From: Rhodanobacter sp. FDAARGOS 1247
Lineage (GTDB): Bacteria; Pseudomonadota; Gammaproteobacteria; Xanthomonadales; Rhodanobacteraceae
Assembly (NCBI RefSeq): GCF_016889805.1
Contig: NZ_CP069535.1
Coordinates: forward strand, 3,534,001 to 3,598,000
Length of the DNA stretch: 64,000 nt
Reading direction: 5' to 3'
The notes below the pieces were generated by a model. It had not been told where the DNA came from and did not search any database. It worked only from the letters and a program-made list of their open reading frames with translations. The first letter of the stretch is position 1, and the number at the start of each line of letters is the position of its first letter. This document shows, piece by piece, positions 1 through 8,068 of this stretch. Both the position numbers and the translations under genes were made by a program.

Positions 1-85
1 CATCGCCGCGGCTGAACCGCCGATGCAGGCTTGACGGCGCGATCAGCCTGCTAAGCTTGGTCGATACCGATTCAAAACGGCCTGC

Positions 86-946
86 ATGTATACCCAATGC
101 CCCGAATGCCTGTCCGTGTTCTCGCTGGATGCGCCGACACTCGCCAAGGCGCACGGCCACGTCGTGTGCGGTCATTGCCATGCCGGTTTCGACAGCCTGG
201 CCACGCTCGCCGAACAGCTGCCGCCTGAACCCTTCGTCGAGTTGCCGCTCAACGAACCCGCGTTCGAACCACCGCTGCTCGACCTGGTGGTCTATCGCCC
301 GCGCCCCGAGCCGACGCCCGTCGTCGTGCTCGGCGAAACGCCAGTCACGGTCGCCTCGCAGGCACCAGTGGAAGACTTCTCGCAGCTGGTGTTTGCGCCG
401 CGCTTTGCACGCGAGTCGAAGGCCCAGGCGCCGAAGCGAACGGAACGAAGGGAGCGGCGGCACCTGTCGTCATCGGACGAACGACGCTGGCCATGGGTAC
501 TGGCCTGCAGCCTGCTGACGCTGGCGCTCGGCGTTCAGCTGGCCTGGGCCAAGCGCAACGACCTGATCCGCGATCCGCTTACCGGCGGCTGGCTGCGCAG
601 CGCCTGCGCGACGCTGGGCTGCGAGCTGCCGCTGGTCGCCGCACCGGGACGGCTGCGGCTGCTGGCCAGCAACGTGCAGGCGCACCCGAGTGTCGCCCAC
701 GCGCTGATGATCAGCGCCAGCGTGCGCAACGATGCCGCCTTCGCCCAGCCGTACCCGGTGCTGACGGTCACCCTGTCGAACGCGCAGGGCCAGCGCATCG
801 CGATGCGCCGGCTGCAGCCGGAGGAGTACCTGGACGACACCTCGATCCTGCGCAGCGGGCTGTCACCCGGGGGCACGGCGGTGCTGCTGCTGGAGGTGGA
901 GGACCCGGGCGACAACGCGGTGGCGTTCGAGCTCGGTTTCGAATGA
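86..946 (+). CDS. Zinc-ribbon, DUF3426-type membrane protein
   Basis: The 286-residue product opens with a four-cysteine zinc ribbon (C5, C8, C28, C31: CPEC...CGHC) of the MJ0042/zinc-ribbon type. An acidic, proline-rich linker follows to about residue 130, then one membrane segment at about 136-155, then a C-terminal domain of roughly 130 residues that matches the DUF3426 layout. By this topology the ribbon is cytoplasmic and the DUF3426 domain periplasmic. The biochemical role of the family is unknown. The next two genes are fis and purH on the same strand, an order seen in xanthomonads where prmA usually lies upstream. The start at 86 is chosen because the ribbon begins directly after it. 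Confidence 0.85.
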   Translation: MYTQCPECLSVFSLDAPTLAKAHGHVVCGHCHAGFDSLATLAEQLPPEPFVELPLNEPAFEPPLLDLVVYRPRPEPTPVVVLGETPVTVASQAPVEDFSQLVFAPRFARESKAQAPKRTERRERRHLSSSDERRWPWVLACSLLTLALGVQLAWAKRNDLIRDPLTGGWLRSACATLGCELPLVAAPGRLRLLASNVQAHPSVAHALMISASVRNDAAFAQPYPVLTVTLSNAQGQRIAMRRLQPEEYLDDTSILRSGLSPGGTAVLLLEVEDPGDNAVAFELGFE

Positions 947-1104
947 AGGCATCCGTGGTACTTAAAATTATCCGCCCGCGCGGGTAGACTCGGTTCTTCG
1001 CGTCTGCATGCCTCGACCGCATGCAACAGGCGCCACGAAGCACCAGCATCATCCATAACCATTCGCGACGGCCCATGCAGTCGTCGTTTCGTACGTGAGG
1101 GAAA

Positions 1105-1428
1105 ATGTCCGTGAATGCCGTAAGACTGCCTGCTGCCGAGCCCGCCAGAGCGGCCTCGTCGCAGAACGCAGGTTCGCCTGGCGCCAGCCACCATGGCCAG
1201 AGTGCCCTGAGCGAATGTGTCACCCGCACGGTGCGCCGCTATCTCGCCGATATCGGTGACACCGAGTGTGCCGAAGGCCTCCACGCGCTGGTCCTGCGCG
1301 AGGTGGAGGTGCCGCTGTTGCGCGAGGTGCTGGCCTTCCACGACGGCAACCAGAGCCGCGCCGCCAGCGCGCTCGGCATCAACCGCGCCACCCTGCGCAA
1401 GAAGCTTGCGGCGCACGGCCTGCTGTAA
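1105..1428 (+). CDS. fis: Fis family DNA-binding protein
   Basis: This 107-residue protein ends in the Fis helix-turn-helix (residues 81-103), with the hallmark stretch GNQSRAASALGINRATLRKK that matches the Fis C-terminus. The N-terminal 35 residues are unstructured-looking and longer than in E. coli Fis (98 aa). Fis is a nucleoid-associated protein that bends DNA and tunes rRNA and growth-phase promoters. A GAGGGAAA ribosome binding site precedes the ATG. The gene lies between the zinc-ribbon gene and purH; a GC-rich inverted repeat at 1444-1464 follows its stop. Confidence 0.9.
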   Translation: MSVNAVRLPAAEPARAASSQNAGSPGASHHGQSALSECVTRTVRRYLADIGDTECAEGLHALVLREVEVPLLREVLAFHDGNQSRAASALGINRATLRKKLAAHGLL

Positions 1429-1443
1429 TTCCCACCCGCAAAA

Positions 1444-1470
1444 GCCGGCCTGCGTTTGGCCGGCTATAAT
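1444..1470 (+). promoter_or_regulatory. fis-purH junction: GC hairpin and TATAAT box
   Basis: GCCGGCC (1444-1450) and GGCCGGC (1458-1464) form a perfect 7-bp inverted repeat after the fis stop. It is followed at once by TATAAT (1465-1470), 30 bases before the purH ATG. The TATAAT is a good -10 box for purH, but no convincing -35 lies 16-18 bases upstream because that place is taken by the hairpin. The hairpin could attenuate readthrough from fis. Confidence 0.4.
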
Positions 1471-1500
1471 GACCGGCTTTCCCCCTACGGAAACCCGCTC

Positions 1501-3111
1501 ATGCCCGCTCCCCAGCTCGTCCCGGTTCGTCGCGCCCTGCTCAGCGTCTCCGACAAGACCGGCCTGATCGACCTGGGTCGACGCCTCGCCGCGAAAGGCA
1601 TCGAACTGCTCTCCACCGGCGGCAGCGCGAAGGCGCTGCGCGATGCGGGCATCGCGGTCACCGACGTCAGCGACGTCACCGGCTTCCCCGAAATCATGGA
1701 CGGCCGGGTCAAGACCCTGCATCCGAACGTGCATGGCGGCCTGCTCGGTCGCCGCGGCACCGACGACGCGGTGATGGCCGAACTCGGCATCGCGCCGATC
1801 GATCTGCTGGTGCTGAACCTCTACCCGTTCGAGGCGACGGTGGCCAGGCCGGACTGCACCCTGGAGCAGGCGATCGAGAACATCGACATCGGCGGCCCGG
1901 CGATGCTGCGTTCGGCGGCGAAGAACTGGAACGACGTGGGCGTGCTGACCTCGCCCGGGCAGTACGACGCGGCGCTGGCCGAGATCGAACAGCATGGCGG
2001 CCTGACCCGCGCCACCCGCTTCAGTCTGGCGGTAACGGCATTCAACAACGTGTCGAACTATGACGGCGCGATCAGCGATTACCTGTCGGGCCTGCAACTG
2101 GACGAGACCCAGCAGACGATCGCCGGCCACGCCACGTTCCCCGCGCAGATCAACGGCCGCTTCACCAAGCTGATGGACCTGCGCTACGGCGAAAACCCGC
2201 ACCAGCAGGCAGCGTTCTACAGCGACCTGTATCCCGCCGCCGGCACGCTGGCCACCTTCCGGCAGCTGCAGGGCAAGGAGCTTTCGTTCAACAACATCGC
2301 CGATGCCGATGCCGCGTGGGAATGCGTGCGCAGCTTCGTCAAGCCGGCCTGCGTGATCGTCAAGCACGCCAACCCCTGCGGCGTGGCGGTGAGCCTGGAC
2401 GGCATCGGCAAGGCGTACGACCTGGCCTTCCAGACCGATCCCACGTCCGCCTTCGGCGGCATCATCGCGTTCAACCGCGAAGTGGATGGCGCCACCGCGA
2501 AGGCGATCGTCGAGCGCCAGTTCGTCGAGGTGGTGCTGGCGCCGGCGTATGCGGACGAAGCGCTCAAGGCGTTCCACAAGAAAGGCAACGTGCGCGTGCT
2601 GGTCATTCCGATTCCGGAGGACGGCGACCTGCTCGGCGCGCATCCGGGCGGCCATTCCAAGCGCGTGGGTTCGGGCCTGCTGGTCCAGAGCGCCGACACC
2701 GGCATGATCACCGCCGCCGACCTCAAGGTGGTGACCCGCAAGGCGCCCACCGAAGCGCAGATCCACGACCTGATCTTCGCCTGGAAGGTGGCCAAGTTCG
2801 TCAAGTCCAACGCCATCGTCTACGCCCGCGACCGCCAGACCATCGGCATCGGCGCCGGCCAGATGAGCCGCGTCTACAGCGCGAAGATCGCCGGCATCAA
2901 GGCGGCGGACGAGAAGCTCGAAGTGCGTGGTTCGGTGATGGCATCGGATGCGTTCTTCCCGTTCCGCGACGGCATCGACGCGGCGGCCGCGGCGGGCATC
3001 AGCGCGGTGATCCAGCCGGGCGGCTCGATGCGCGACGCCGAGGTGATCGCCGCCGCCGACGAGCACGACATGGCGATGGTGTTCACCGGGATGCGCCACT
3101 TCCGCCACTGA
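1501..3111 (+). CDS. purH: Bifunctional AICAR transformylase/IMP cyclohydrolase
   Basis: PurH carries out the last two steps of de novo IMP synthesis: formylation of AICAR with 10-formyl-THF, then ring closure. The N-terminal third is the MGS-like IMP cyclohydrolase domain (LSVSDKTGL near residue 12, STGGSAKAL). The rest is the transformylase domain with [13 protein letters not shown] near residue 229 and KHANPCGVA near residue 287, which hold catalytic Lys and His. At 536 residues it has the usual family length. An upstream in-frame ATG at 1456 would add 15 residues without family similarity, so the start at 1501 is preferred. purD, which often follows purH, is absent here. Confidence 0.96.
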   Translation: MPAPQLVPVRRALLSVSDKTGLIDLGRRLAAKGIELLSTGGSAKALRDAGIAVTDVSDVTGFPEIMDGRVKTLHPNVHGGLLGRRGTDDAVMAELGIAPIDLLVLNLYPFEATVARPDCTLEQAIENIDIGGPAMLRSAAKNWNDVGVLTSPGQYDAALAEIEQHGGLTRATRFSLAVTAFNNVSNYDGAISDYLSGLQLDETQQTIAGHATFPAQINGRFTKLMDLRYGENPHQQAAFYSDLYPAAGTLATFRQLQGKELSFNNIADADAAWECVRSFVKPACVIVKHANPCGVAVSLDGIGKAYDLAFQTDPTSAFGGIIAFNREVDGATAKAIVERQFVEVVLAPAYADEALKAFHKKGNVRVLVIPIPEDGDLLGAHPGGHSKRVGSGLLVQSADTGMITAADLKVVTRKAPTEAQIHDLIFAWKVAKFVKSNAIVYARDRQTIGIGAGQMSRVYSAKIAGIKAADEKLEVRGSVMASDAFFPFRDGIDAAAAAGISAVIQPGGSMRDAEVIAAADEHDMAMVFTGMRHFRH

Positions 3112-3191
3112 ACGTGACGGAGGCAGGTCGGCATTGAGTCCGGGCGCGGACAGGCGCACGCTCGGCATCCACCCTCAGGCGGGAGGCTGCC

Positions 3192-3902
3192 ATGCATTAC
3201 CAGCTGTTCTACTGGAGCGGCATCCAGGGTCGCGGCGAATTCGTGCGGCTGGCGCTGGAGGATGCCGGCGCCGCTTATGACGACATCGCCCGCGAGCAGG
3301 GCGACGACGTCATGGTGCAGTACCTCGACGGTGTCCACGAGGGTCCGCTGCCGTTTGCGCCGCCCTTCCTCAAGGCCGGCCGGCTGCTGATCGCGCAGAC
3401 GGCGAACATCCTGCACTACCTCGGGCCGCCGCTCGACCTGGTGCCGGACAGCGAGAGCCGCCGGCTGCTTGCGCAGCAGTTGCAGCTGACCATCGCCGAC
3501 CTGGTCGCCGAAGTGCACGACTCGCATCACCCGGTCGCCGTCGGCCTGTACTACGAAGAGCAGCGCAGCGAAGCCGCCCGCCGCGCGGCGGACCTGCGCG
3601 AGACGCGGCTGCCGAAGTATCTCGACTACTTCGAGCAGGTGCTGGAGCGCAGCGGCGGGCATCACGCCCTGCACGCGCACTCGTACGTCGACCTGTCGCT
3701 GTTCCAGCTGATGAGCGGGCTGGAGTATGCGTTTCCGCGGGCGATGCAGCGCATCGGCCGGCAACTGCCGCTGTTGCGGGCACTGAAGGAGCGGGTGGCG
3801 CAACGACCACGCATCGCCGCCTATCTCGCCTCGCCACGACGCCTGCCGTTCAACGAGAGCGGCATCTTCCGCCACTATCCGGAACTGGACGATCCGGGCT
3901 AG
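3192..3902 (+). CDS. Glutathione S-transferase-like protein
   Basis: The 236-residue product has a GST layout: a thioredoxin-like N-terminal domain (residues 1-85, opening YQLFYWSGIQGRGEFVRLAL, with the glutathione-contacting region near LIAQTANILHYLG), then an all-alpha C-terminal domain. The Gln-Thr-Ala pair in QTANILHYL takes the place of the usual Glu/Gln-Ser glutathione contact. Substrates cannot be read from the sequence; conjugation or stress-related thiol chemistry is expected in the cytoplasm. It stands alone, after purH with a 79-base gap and convergent with the DUF2782 gene. Confidence 0.8.
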   Translation: MHYQLFYWSGIQGRGEFVRLALEDAGAAYDDIAREQGDDVMVQYLDGVHEGPLPFAPPFLKAGRLLIAQTANILHYLGPPLDLVPDSESRRLLAQQLQLTIADLVAEVHDSHHPVAVGLYYEEQRSEAARRAADLRETRLPKYLDYFEQVLERSGGHHALHAHSYVDLSLFQLMSGLEYAFPRAMQRIGRQLPLLRALKERVAQRPRIAAYLASPRRLPFNESGIFRHYPELDDPG

Positions 3903-4012
3903 GCGACCCAGGCGAACAGCGCCGAGCCCCGCGCGGACGGCTACCAGCTTTCACCCAGTTGCCCAGGGCATCCCCACTGCCGGCGTGGCCGGATGCCGGT
4001 GGAGCGCGCTCG

Positions 4013-4543
4013 TCAGTGACCGTTGTCGCTCGGCGTGGTGTCGCCCGACTCTGCCGGCGGCCGCGCCTTGCCCCACTCCAGCACCTTGTACATGACCGGG
4101 CCCACCGGCTTCTGGCCATGCTCGTCGACCAGCCGACCCTGCGGGTCGACCATGTAGGTCTGGGCGATGCCGCTTTTCGGCGTGATCACGACCATGTAGA
4201 CACGGCCGTTGCGGCTGTATTCCTGGATGCTGTTGTCGCCCTCCTGGCGCACCCGCACTTCCGGCGTCACTTCGTCGCGCGGATGCCGCGCGCCATCGTC
4301 GTGCATCGCCGGCAGGGTCTGCGGCTTCAGGTTCAGGGACTTCGCGGGCGCGCTGGTGGCATGCCCGGTCTTCGTCGCGGCCTTCTTCGCCGCCGGCGGA
4401 CTCACGGCCTTCACTCCCGGGTCGTTGAGGCCCGGCGGGGGTGGCACGCTCGTCGATGGAGCGGATTGCGCCAGTGCACTCGAGCCCGGCAGGCTCGCTG
4501 CGAACAGGAAGCTGGCGGCAACCAGCAAGGCAACGGTCTTCAT
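4013..4543 (-). CDS. DUF2782 periplasmic protein
   Basis: This is a 176-residue exported protein with a signal peptide in the first 25 residues (LLVAASFLFAASLPGSSALA, cut before QS). A Pro/Ala/Lys-rich linker follows, then a compact C-terminal domain (about 95-160) with VRVRQEGDNSIQEYSRNG and YMVDPQGRL. That domain matches DUF2782, a small family usually encoded beside polA in gammaproteobacteria, as here (divergent, 159 bases apart). Its function is unknown. The ATG at 4541-4543 is chosen because the signal peptide starts there; a much longer reading frame upstream is only the polA antisense. Confidence 0.8.
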   Translation of the reverse strand: MKTVALLVAASFLFAASLPGSSALAQSAPSTSVPPPPGLNDPGVKAVSPPAAKKAATKTGHATSAPAKSLNLKPQTLPAMHDDGARHPRDEVTPEVRVRQEGDNSIQEYSRNGRVYMVVITPKSGIAQTYMVDPQGRLVDEHGQKPVGPVMYKVLEWGKARPPAESGDTTPSDNGH

Positions 4544-4702
4544 GGCGGCAACCTCGTTCGGGGAGGGCAGCATAACAGCGCGGCACGCCCGCTTTCGTGA
4601 AGCGCGGCGTTTCGTCCTGCATGCGAGAATGACCGACACTCTTCCCCGGACCCGCCGGCCTGCAACATCCGGCGCGACGGCTCCGCCCAGGTCATCATTG
4701 CC

Positions 4703-7483
4703 ATGTCCAAGCTCATCCTCATCGACGGCTCTTCCTATCTGTACCGCGCCTTTCATGCGCTGCCGCCGCTGACCAATGCGCATGGCGAGCCCACCGGCGC
4801 ACTGTTCGGCGTGGTCAACATGCTGCGTGCCACGCTGAAGGCGAAACCGGAGTACCTGGCCTTCGTCAGCGACGCGCCCGGACCGACCTTCCGCGACGCG
4901 CTGTACGACCAGTACAAGGCGAATCGTCCGCCGATGCCGGACGACCTGCGCGCCCAGGTCGAGCCGATGCTGGCGATCGTCGGCGCGCTGGGCTTTCCGA
5001 TCCTGCGCGTGGGCGGGGTCGAGGCCGACGACGTGATCGGCACGCTGGCGATGCAGGCGCACGAACTGGGCATCGAGGTGGAAGTGTCCACCGGCGACAA
5101 GGACATGGCCCAGCTGGTCGGTCCCCACGTCACCCTGGTCAACACCATGAGCAACACGGTGATGGACAGCAACGGCGTGATGGAGAAATTCGGCGTGCGG
5201 CCGGATCAGATCATCGACTTCCTCGCGCTCACCGGCGACGCCATCGACAATGTCCCGGGCGTGCCCAAGTGCGGCCCCAAGACCGCCGCGAAATGGCTGG
5301 CCGAATACGATTCGCTGGACGGCGTGATCGCCAACGCGGACAAGATCGGCGGCAAGATCGGCGAGAGCCTGCGCGAGGCGCTGCCGCGGCTGCCGCTGTC
5401 GCGCCAGCTGGTCACCATCAAGACCGACGTGCCGCTGGAATTCGGTCCTGCCGAACTGGCCCAGCGCGATGCCGACGTGGCGCAGCTGCGCGAGCTGTAC
5501 ACGCGCTACGAGTTCAAGGCCGCGCTGAAGGAGCTGGATGGCCAGGAGCCGGGCATCGGGGATCGCGCAGGGGGAGTTCCTGACGGTCGTCGGGCATCGG
5601 GCATCCATGCCGCGCCCGGCATCGGGCAAGCCACGGCTGCCAGCAGCCCTGCCGCGCCTGATGCCGCGTTGTCCGCGCCGGGTGACTACGAACTGGTCAC
5701 CACCCGGCCGCAGTTCGACGCCTGGCTGGAAAGACTCCGCGGCGCCGAACTGATCGCCTTCGACACTGAGACCACCAGCATCGACGCGATGCGCGCGGAC
5801 ATCGTCGGCATCAGCCTGGCGGTGGAGCCGGGCAAGGCCTGCTACATCCCGCTGGGCCATGACTATCCCGGCGCACCGAAGCAGCTCGATCGCGAAGAGG
5901 TGCTGGCCGCGCTGAAGCCGGTCTTCGAGGATCCGTCGCGGCCCAAGCTCGGCCAGCACGCGAAGTACGACATCAACATCCTGTCGCACTACGGCATCGC
6001 GGTGCAGGGGCTGGCGCACGACTCGATGCTCGAATCCTACGTGTGGAACGCCACCGCCACGCGCCACGACATGGACTCGCTGGCGAGGAAGTATCTGGGC
6101 TACGAGACGATCAAGTACGAGCAGGTCGCCGGCAAGGGCGCGAAGCAGATTTCGTTCTCCCAGGTGGACCTGGACACCGCCTGCCGCTATGCCGCCGAGG
6201 ACGCCGACATCACCCTGCGCCTGCACCATGCGCTGTGGTCCAAGCTGGAGAGCGTGCCGTCCTTGCGCGACGTGTACCGGGACATCGAGATTCCGCTGGT
6301 GCCGGTGCTGGCCGAGATGGAACGCCGCGGCGTGCTGATCGACGGCGACGAACTGCGGCGGCAGAGCCAGCAGCTGGGCAAGCGCATGCTGGAACTGCAG
6401 CAGCAGTCGTACGCGCTGGCCGGTCGCGAGTTCAACCTGGATTCGCCCAAGCAGCTGCAGGCGGTGCTGTTCGACGAGCTCGGCCTCGAAGCGAAACTGA
6501 AGACGCCCACCGGCCAGCCTTCCACCAACGAAGAAGCGCTGGAGGCGATCGCCGAAGCCCATGAGCTGCCGCGGCTGATCCTCGACTATCGCGGCCTGGC
6601 CAAGCTGCGCAGCACGTACACCGACAAACTGTCAGGCATCGTCAACCCGCGCACCGGCCGCGTGCACACCAGCTACCACCAGGGTTCGGTGGCGACCGGG
6701 CGGATCTCTTCCTCCGACCCGAACCTGCAGAACATCCCGGTGCGCACCGAAGAGGGGCGGCGCATCCGCCAGGCCTTCATCGCGCCACCCGGCTGGAAGG
6801 TGATGGCGGCGGACTATTCGCAGATCGAGCTGCGCATCATGGCTCACCTGTCCGGCGACGAAGGCCTGCTGCGCGCATTCCATTCCGGCGGCGACGTGCA
6901 TCGCGCCACCGCGGCCGAAGTGTTCGGCGTGGCGCCGGAGGAGATCACCACCAACCAGCGCCGCGCGGCCAAGGCGATCAACTTCGGCCTGATGTATGGC
7001 ATGAGCGCGTTCGGCCTGGCCCGCCAGCTCGGCGTGGACCGCGGCGAGGCCGGCGACTACATGGGCCGCTATTTCTCGCGCTATCCCGGTGTACGCGCAT
7101 TCATGGATGCCACCCGCGAACAGGCCCACCGCGACGGCTACGTGGAAACCATCTTCGGCCGCCGGCTCTATCTGGAGAACCTCAACGCACGCAACCAGGG
7201 CCTGCGCCAGGGAGCCGAGCGCGCCGCGGTGAACGCACCGATGCAGGGCAGCGCGGCCGACATCATCAAGCGCGCGATGATCGCGGTGGCCACGTGGCTG
7301 AAGGATCGCGACGACGCACACATGCTGATGCAGGTGCACGACGAACTGGTGTTCGAGGTGCGCAGCGAGGCGATCGAGGAAGTGCGGGCGGCCGTGGTCG
7401 AGCGGATGTCCGGCGCCGCGGCGCTGGCGGTGCCGCTGCTGGTCGACGTGGGCGTGGGCGCCAACTGGGACGAGGCGCACTGA
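4703..7483 (+). CDS. polA: DNA polymerase I
   Basis: The 926-residue product is a complete DNA polymerase I for Okazaki-fragment maturation and repair synthesis. It has an N-terminal 5'-3' flap nuclease (residues 1 to about 285), a 3'-5' exonuclease domain with its DxE motif (FDTETTS near 353), and a family A polymerase domain with motif A DYSQIELRIMAHLSGD near 703, motif B RRAAKAINFGLMYG, and motif C VHDELVFE near 878. The linker between the two nuclease domains (about 283-325) is unusually long and Gly/Ala/Pro-rich, and is encoded by GGGCATCGGG repeat units (see repeat at 5549-5627). Other motifs are intact. Confidence 0.97.
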   Translation: MSKLILIDGSSYLYRAFHALPPLTNAHGEPTGALFGVVNMLRATLKAKPEYLAFVSDAPGPTFRDALYDQYKANRPPMPDDLRAQVEPMLAIVGALGFPILRVGGVEADDVIGTLAMQAHELGIEVEVSTGDKDMAQLVGPHVTLVNTMSNTVMDSNGVMEKFGVRPDQIIDFLALTGDAIDNVPGVPKCGPKTAAKWLAEYDSLDGVIANADKIGGKIGESLREALPRLPLSRQLVTIKTDVPLEFGPAELAQRDADVAQLRELYTRYEFKAALKELDGQEPGIGDRAGGVPDGRRASGIHAAPGIGQATAASSPAAPDAALSAPGDYELVTTRPQFDAWLERLRGAELIAFDTETTSIDAMRADIVGISLAVEPGKACYIPLGHDYPGAPKQLDREEVLAALKPVFEDPSRPKLGQHAKYDINILSHYGIAVQGLAHDSMLESYVWNATATRHDMDSLARKYLGYETIKYEQVAGKGAKQISFSQVDLDTACRYAAEDADITLRLHHALWSKLESVPSLRDVYRDIEIPLVPVLAEMERRGVLIDGDELRRQSQQLGKRMLELQQQSYALAGREFNLDSPKQLQAVLFDELGLEAKLKTPTGQPSTNEEALEAIAEAHELPRLILDYRGLAKLRSTYTDKLSGIVNPRTGRVHTSYHQGSVATGRISSSDPNLQNIPVRTEEGRRIRQAFIAPPGWKVMAADYSQIELRIMAHLSGDEGLLRAFHSGGDVHRATAAEVFGVAPEEITTNQRRAAKAINFGLMYGMSAFGLARQLGVDRGEAGDYMGRYFSRYPGVRAFMDATREQAHRDGYVETIFGRRLYLENLNARNQGLRQGAERAAVNAPMQGSAADIIKRAMIAVATWLKDRDDAHMLMQVHDELVFEVRSEAIEEVRAAVVERMSGAAALAVPLLVDVGVGANWDEAH
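5549..5627. repeat. GGGCATCGGG repeat units inside polA
   Basis: Three close variants of GGGCATCGGG occur within 79 bases of the polA coding sequence (near 5551, 5591 and 5617). They encode part of a Gly/Ala-rich spacer between the 5'-nuclease and 3'-5' exonuclease domains. The stretch resembles the dispersed GGGAATCGGGAAT repeats seen between genes in xanthomonads and the copy inside uvrD at 9499-9592. Reading frame is kept. Confidence 0.5.
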
Positions 7484-7541
7484 GCGGCGTTCCCGTTAAT
7501 TTTCCATGAGACTGAATCGCTCGTAAATTTCTCTGCAACCC

Positions 7542-7572
7542 TTGCAACTTTTTCGATCCACCCCACTCTAAT
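7542..7572 (+). promoter_or_regulatory. Candidate sRNA promoter downstream of polA
   Basis: TTGCAA (7542-7547) and TCTAAT (7567-7572) resemble -35 and -10 boxes with a 19-base spacer, in an A/T-richer patch than the surroundings. A start near 7579 would give a transcript of about 120 bases ending at the terminator at 7666-7701. Confidence 0.4.
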
Positions 7573-7578
7573 CCCCCG

Positions 7579-7701
7579 GATGCACGCAACGGCATCCGCG
7601 GCGCGCTCACCTCCCTGAGCCGCCACAGGCACGAACCTCTCCCCTGGGTCTTCGTGTCTGCCCCGCCCCGGAGGCTCCCCCTAGCCTCCGGGGCTTTTTT
7701 T
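7579..7701 (+). ncRNA. Candidate small RNA at the polA-downstream (Spot 42/ErsA) locus
   Basis: The 303 bases between polA and the next gene carry no plausible open frame. They hold a promoter-like pair (7542-7572) and a very strong intrinsic terminator (7666-7701). In enterobacteria the sRNA Spot 42 (spf) and in Pseudomonas the sRNA ErsA sit just downstream of polA, so position, promoter and terminator together suggest an sRNA of about 120 nt. The middle contains unpaired C/U-rich stretches such as ACCTCTCCCCTGGGTC that could serve as seed regions. Sequence similarity to Spot 42 or ErsA is not evident by eye; the 5' end is a guess. Confidence 0.5.
7666..7701 (+). terminator. Strong intrinsic terminator
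   Basis: CCCCGGAGGCT (7666-7676) pairs perfectly with AGCCTCCGGGG (7683-7693) around a 6-base loop. A C and seven T follow (7695-7701). This is the best rho-independent terminator in the window. It lies 180 bases after the polA stop, too far for a simple polA terminator, which supports a separate transcript. Confidence 0.9.
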
Positions 7702-7786
7702 GCCCGCCGGCCTGCCGCCTCGCCTGTACGTTTCATGCACACCGGCGCACGGCATACTCCCGGGCACACTCACCAAGGGGAACACC

Positions 7787-8005
7787 ATGCGCACAGGTCT
7801 GATCATCGTCGGCATCATCCTCATTGCCGCGGGTATCTGGGTGGTGGCCGGCCATGCCTTCTACCAGGACACCGACACCCTGGTGCAGATAGGTTCGGCC
7901 AAGCTCACCGCCACCCACGACAAGGGCGTGCCGCAATGGATCGGCATTGCCGGCATCGTGGTCGGCGCGTTGCTGGCGCTTGGCGGCTTCATGCAGAAGC
8001 GCTGA
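7787..8005 (+). CDS. Small two-TM membrane protein, DUF3185-like
   Basis: The 72-residue product has two hydrophobic segments (about 3-24 and 50-68) joined by a polar loop (YQDTDTLVQIGSAKLTATHD), the layout of DUF3185 and similar small inner-membrane proteins. No function is known. The start at 7787 is preferred over upstream in-frame codons because AAGGGG (7775-7780) is a well-placed ribosome binding site and the first hydrophobic segment begins right after it. An intrinsic terminator follows at 8026-8051. Confidence 0.65.
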   Translation: MRTGLIIVGIILIAAGIWVVAGHAFYQDTDTLVQIGSAKLTATHDKGVPQWIGIAGIVVGALLALGGFMQKR

Positions 8006-8025
8006 CGGCGACCATGCGCCAGCCG

Positions 8026-8051
8026 AAAACCGCCGCCTTCGCGGCGGTTTT
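8026..8051 (+). terminator. Intrinsic terminator
   Basis: AAAACCGCCGC (8026-8036) and GCGGCGGTTTT (8041-8051) form an 11-bp perfect stem with a CTTC loop. The U-run is part of the 3' arm, so with the A-run in the 5' arm it may work in both directions. It separates the small membrane protein gene from uvrD. Confidence 0.8.
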
Positions 8052-8068
8052 CCTTTGCGCCCACTACA

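Noticed and set aside
1..85. End of an upstream gene such as prmA
   Set aside because: Gene order in relatives suggests prmA, but the 34-50 bases available end in different frames at several stops and show no recognisable C-terminus.
535..3168. Very long minus-strand open frame opposite purH and neighbours
   Set aside because: GC-rich shadow of purH and the zinc-ribbon gene; composition is Arg/Ala/His-rich without any domain. The same applies to the long antisense frames opposite polA, dnaG, the barrel gene and mgtA.
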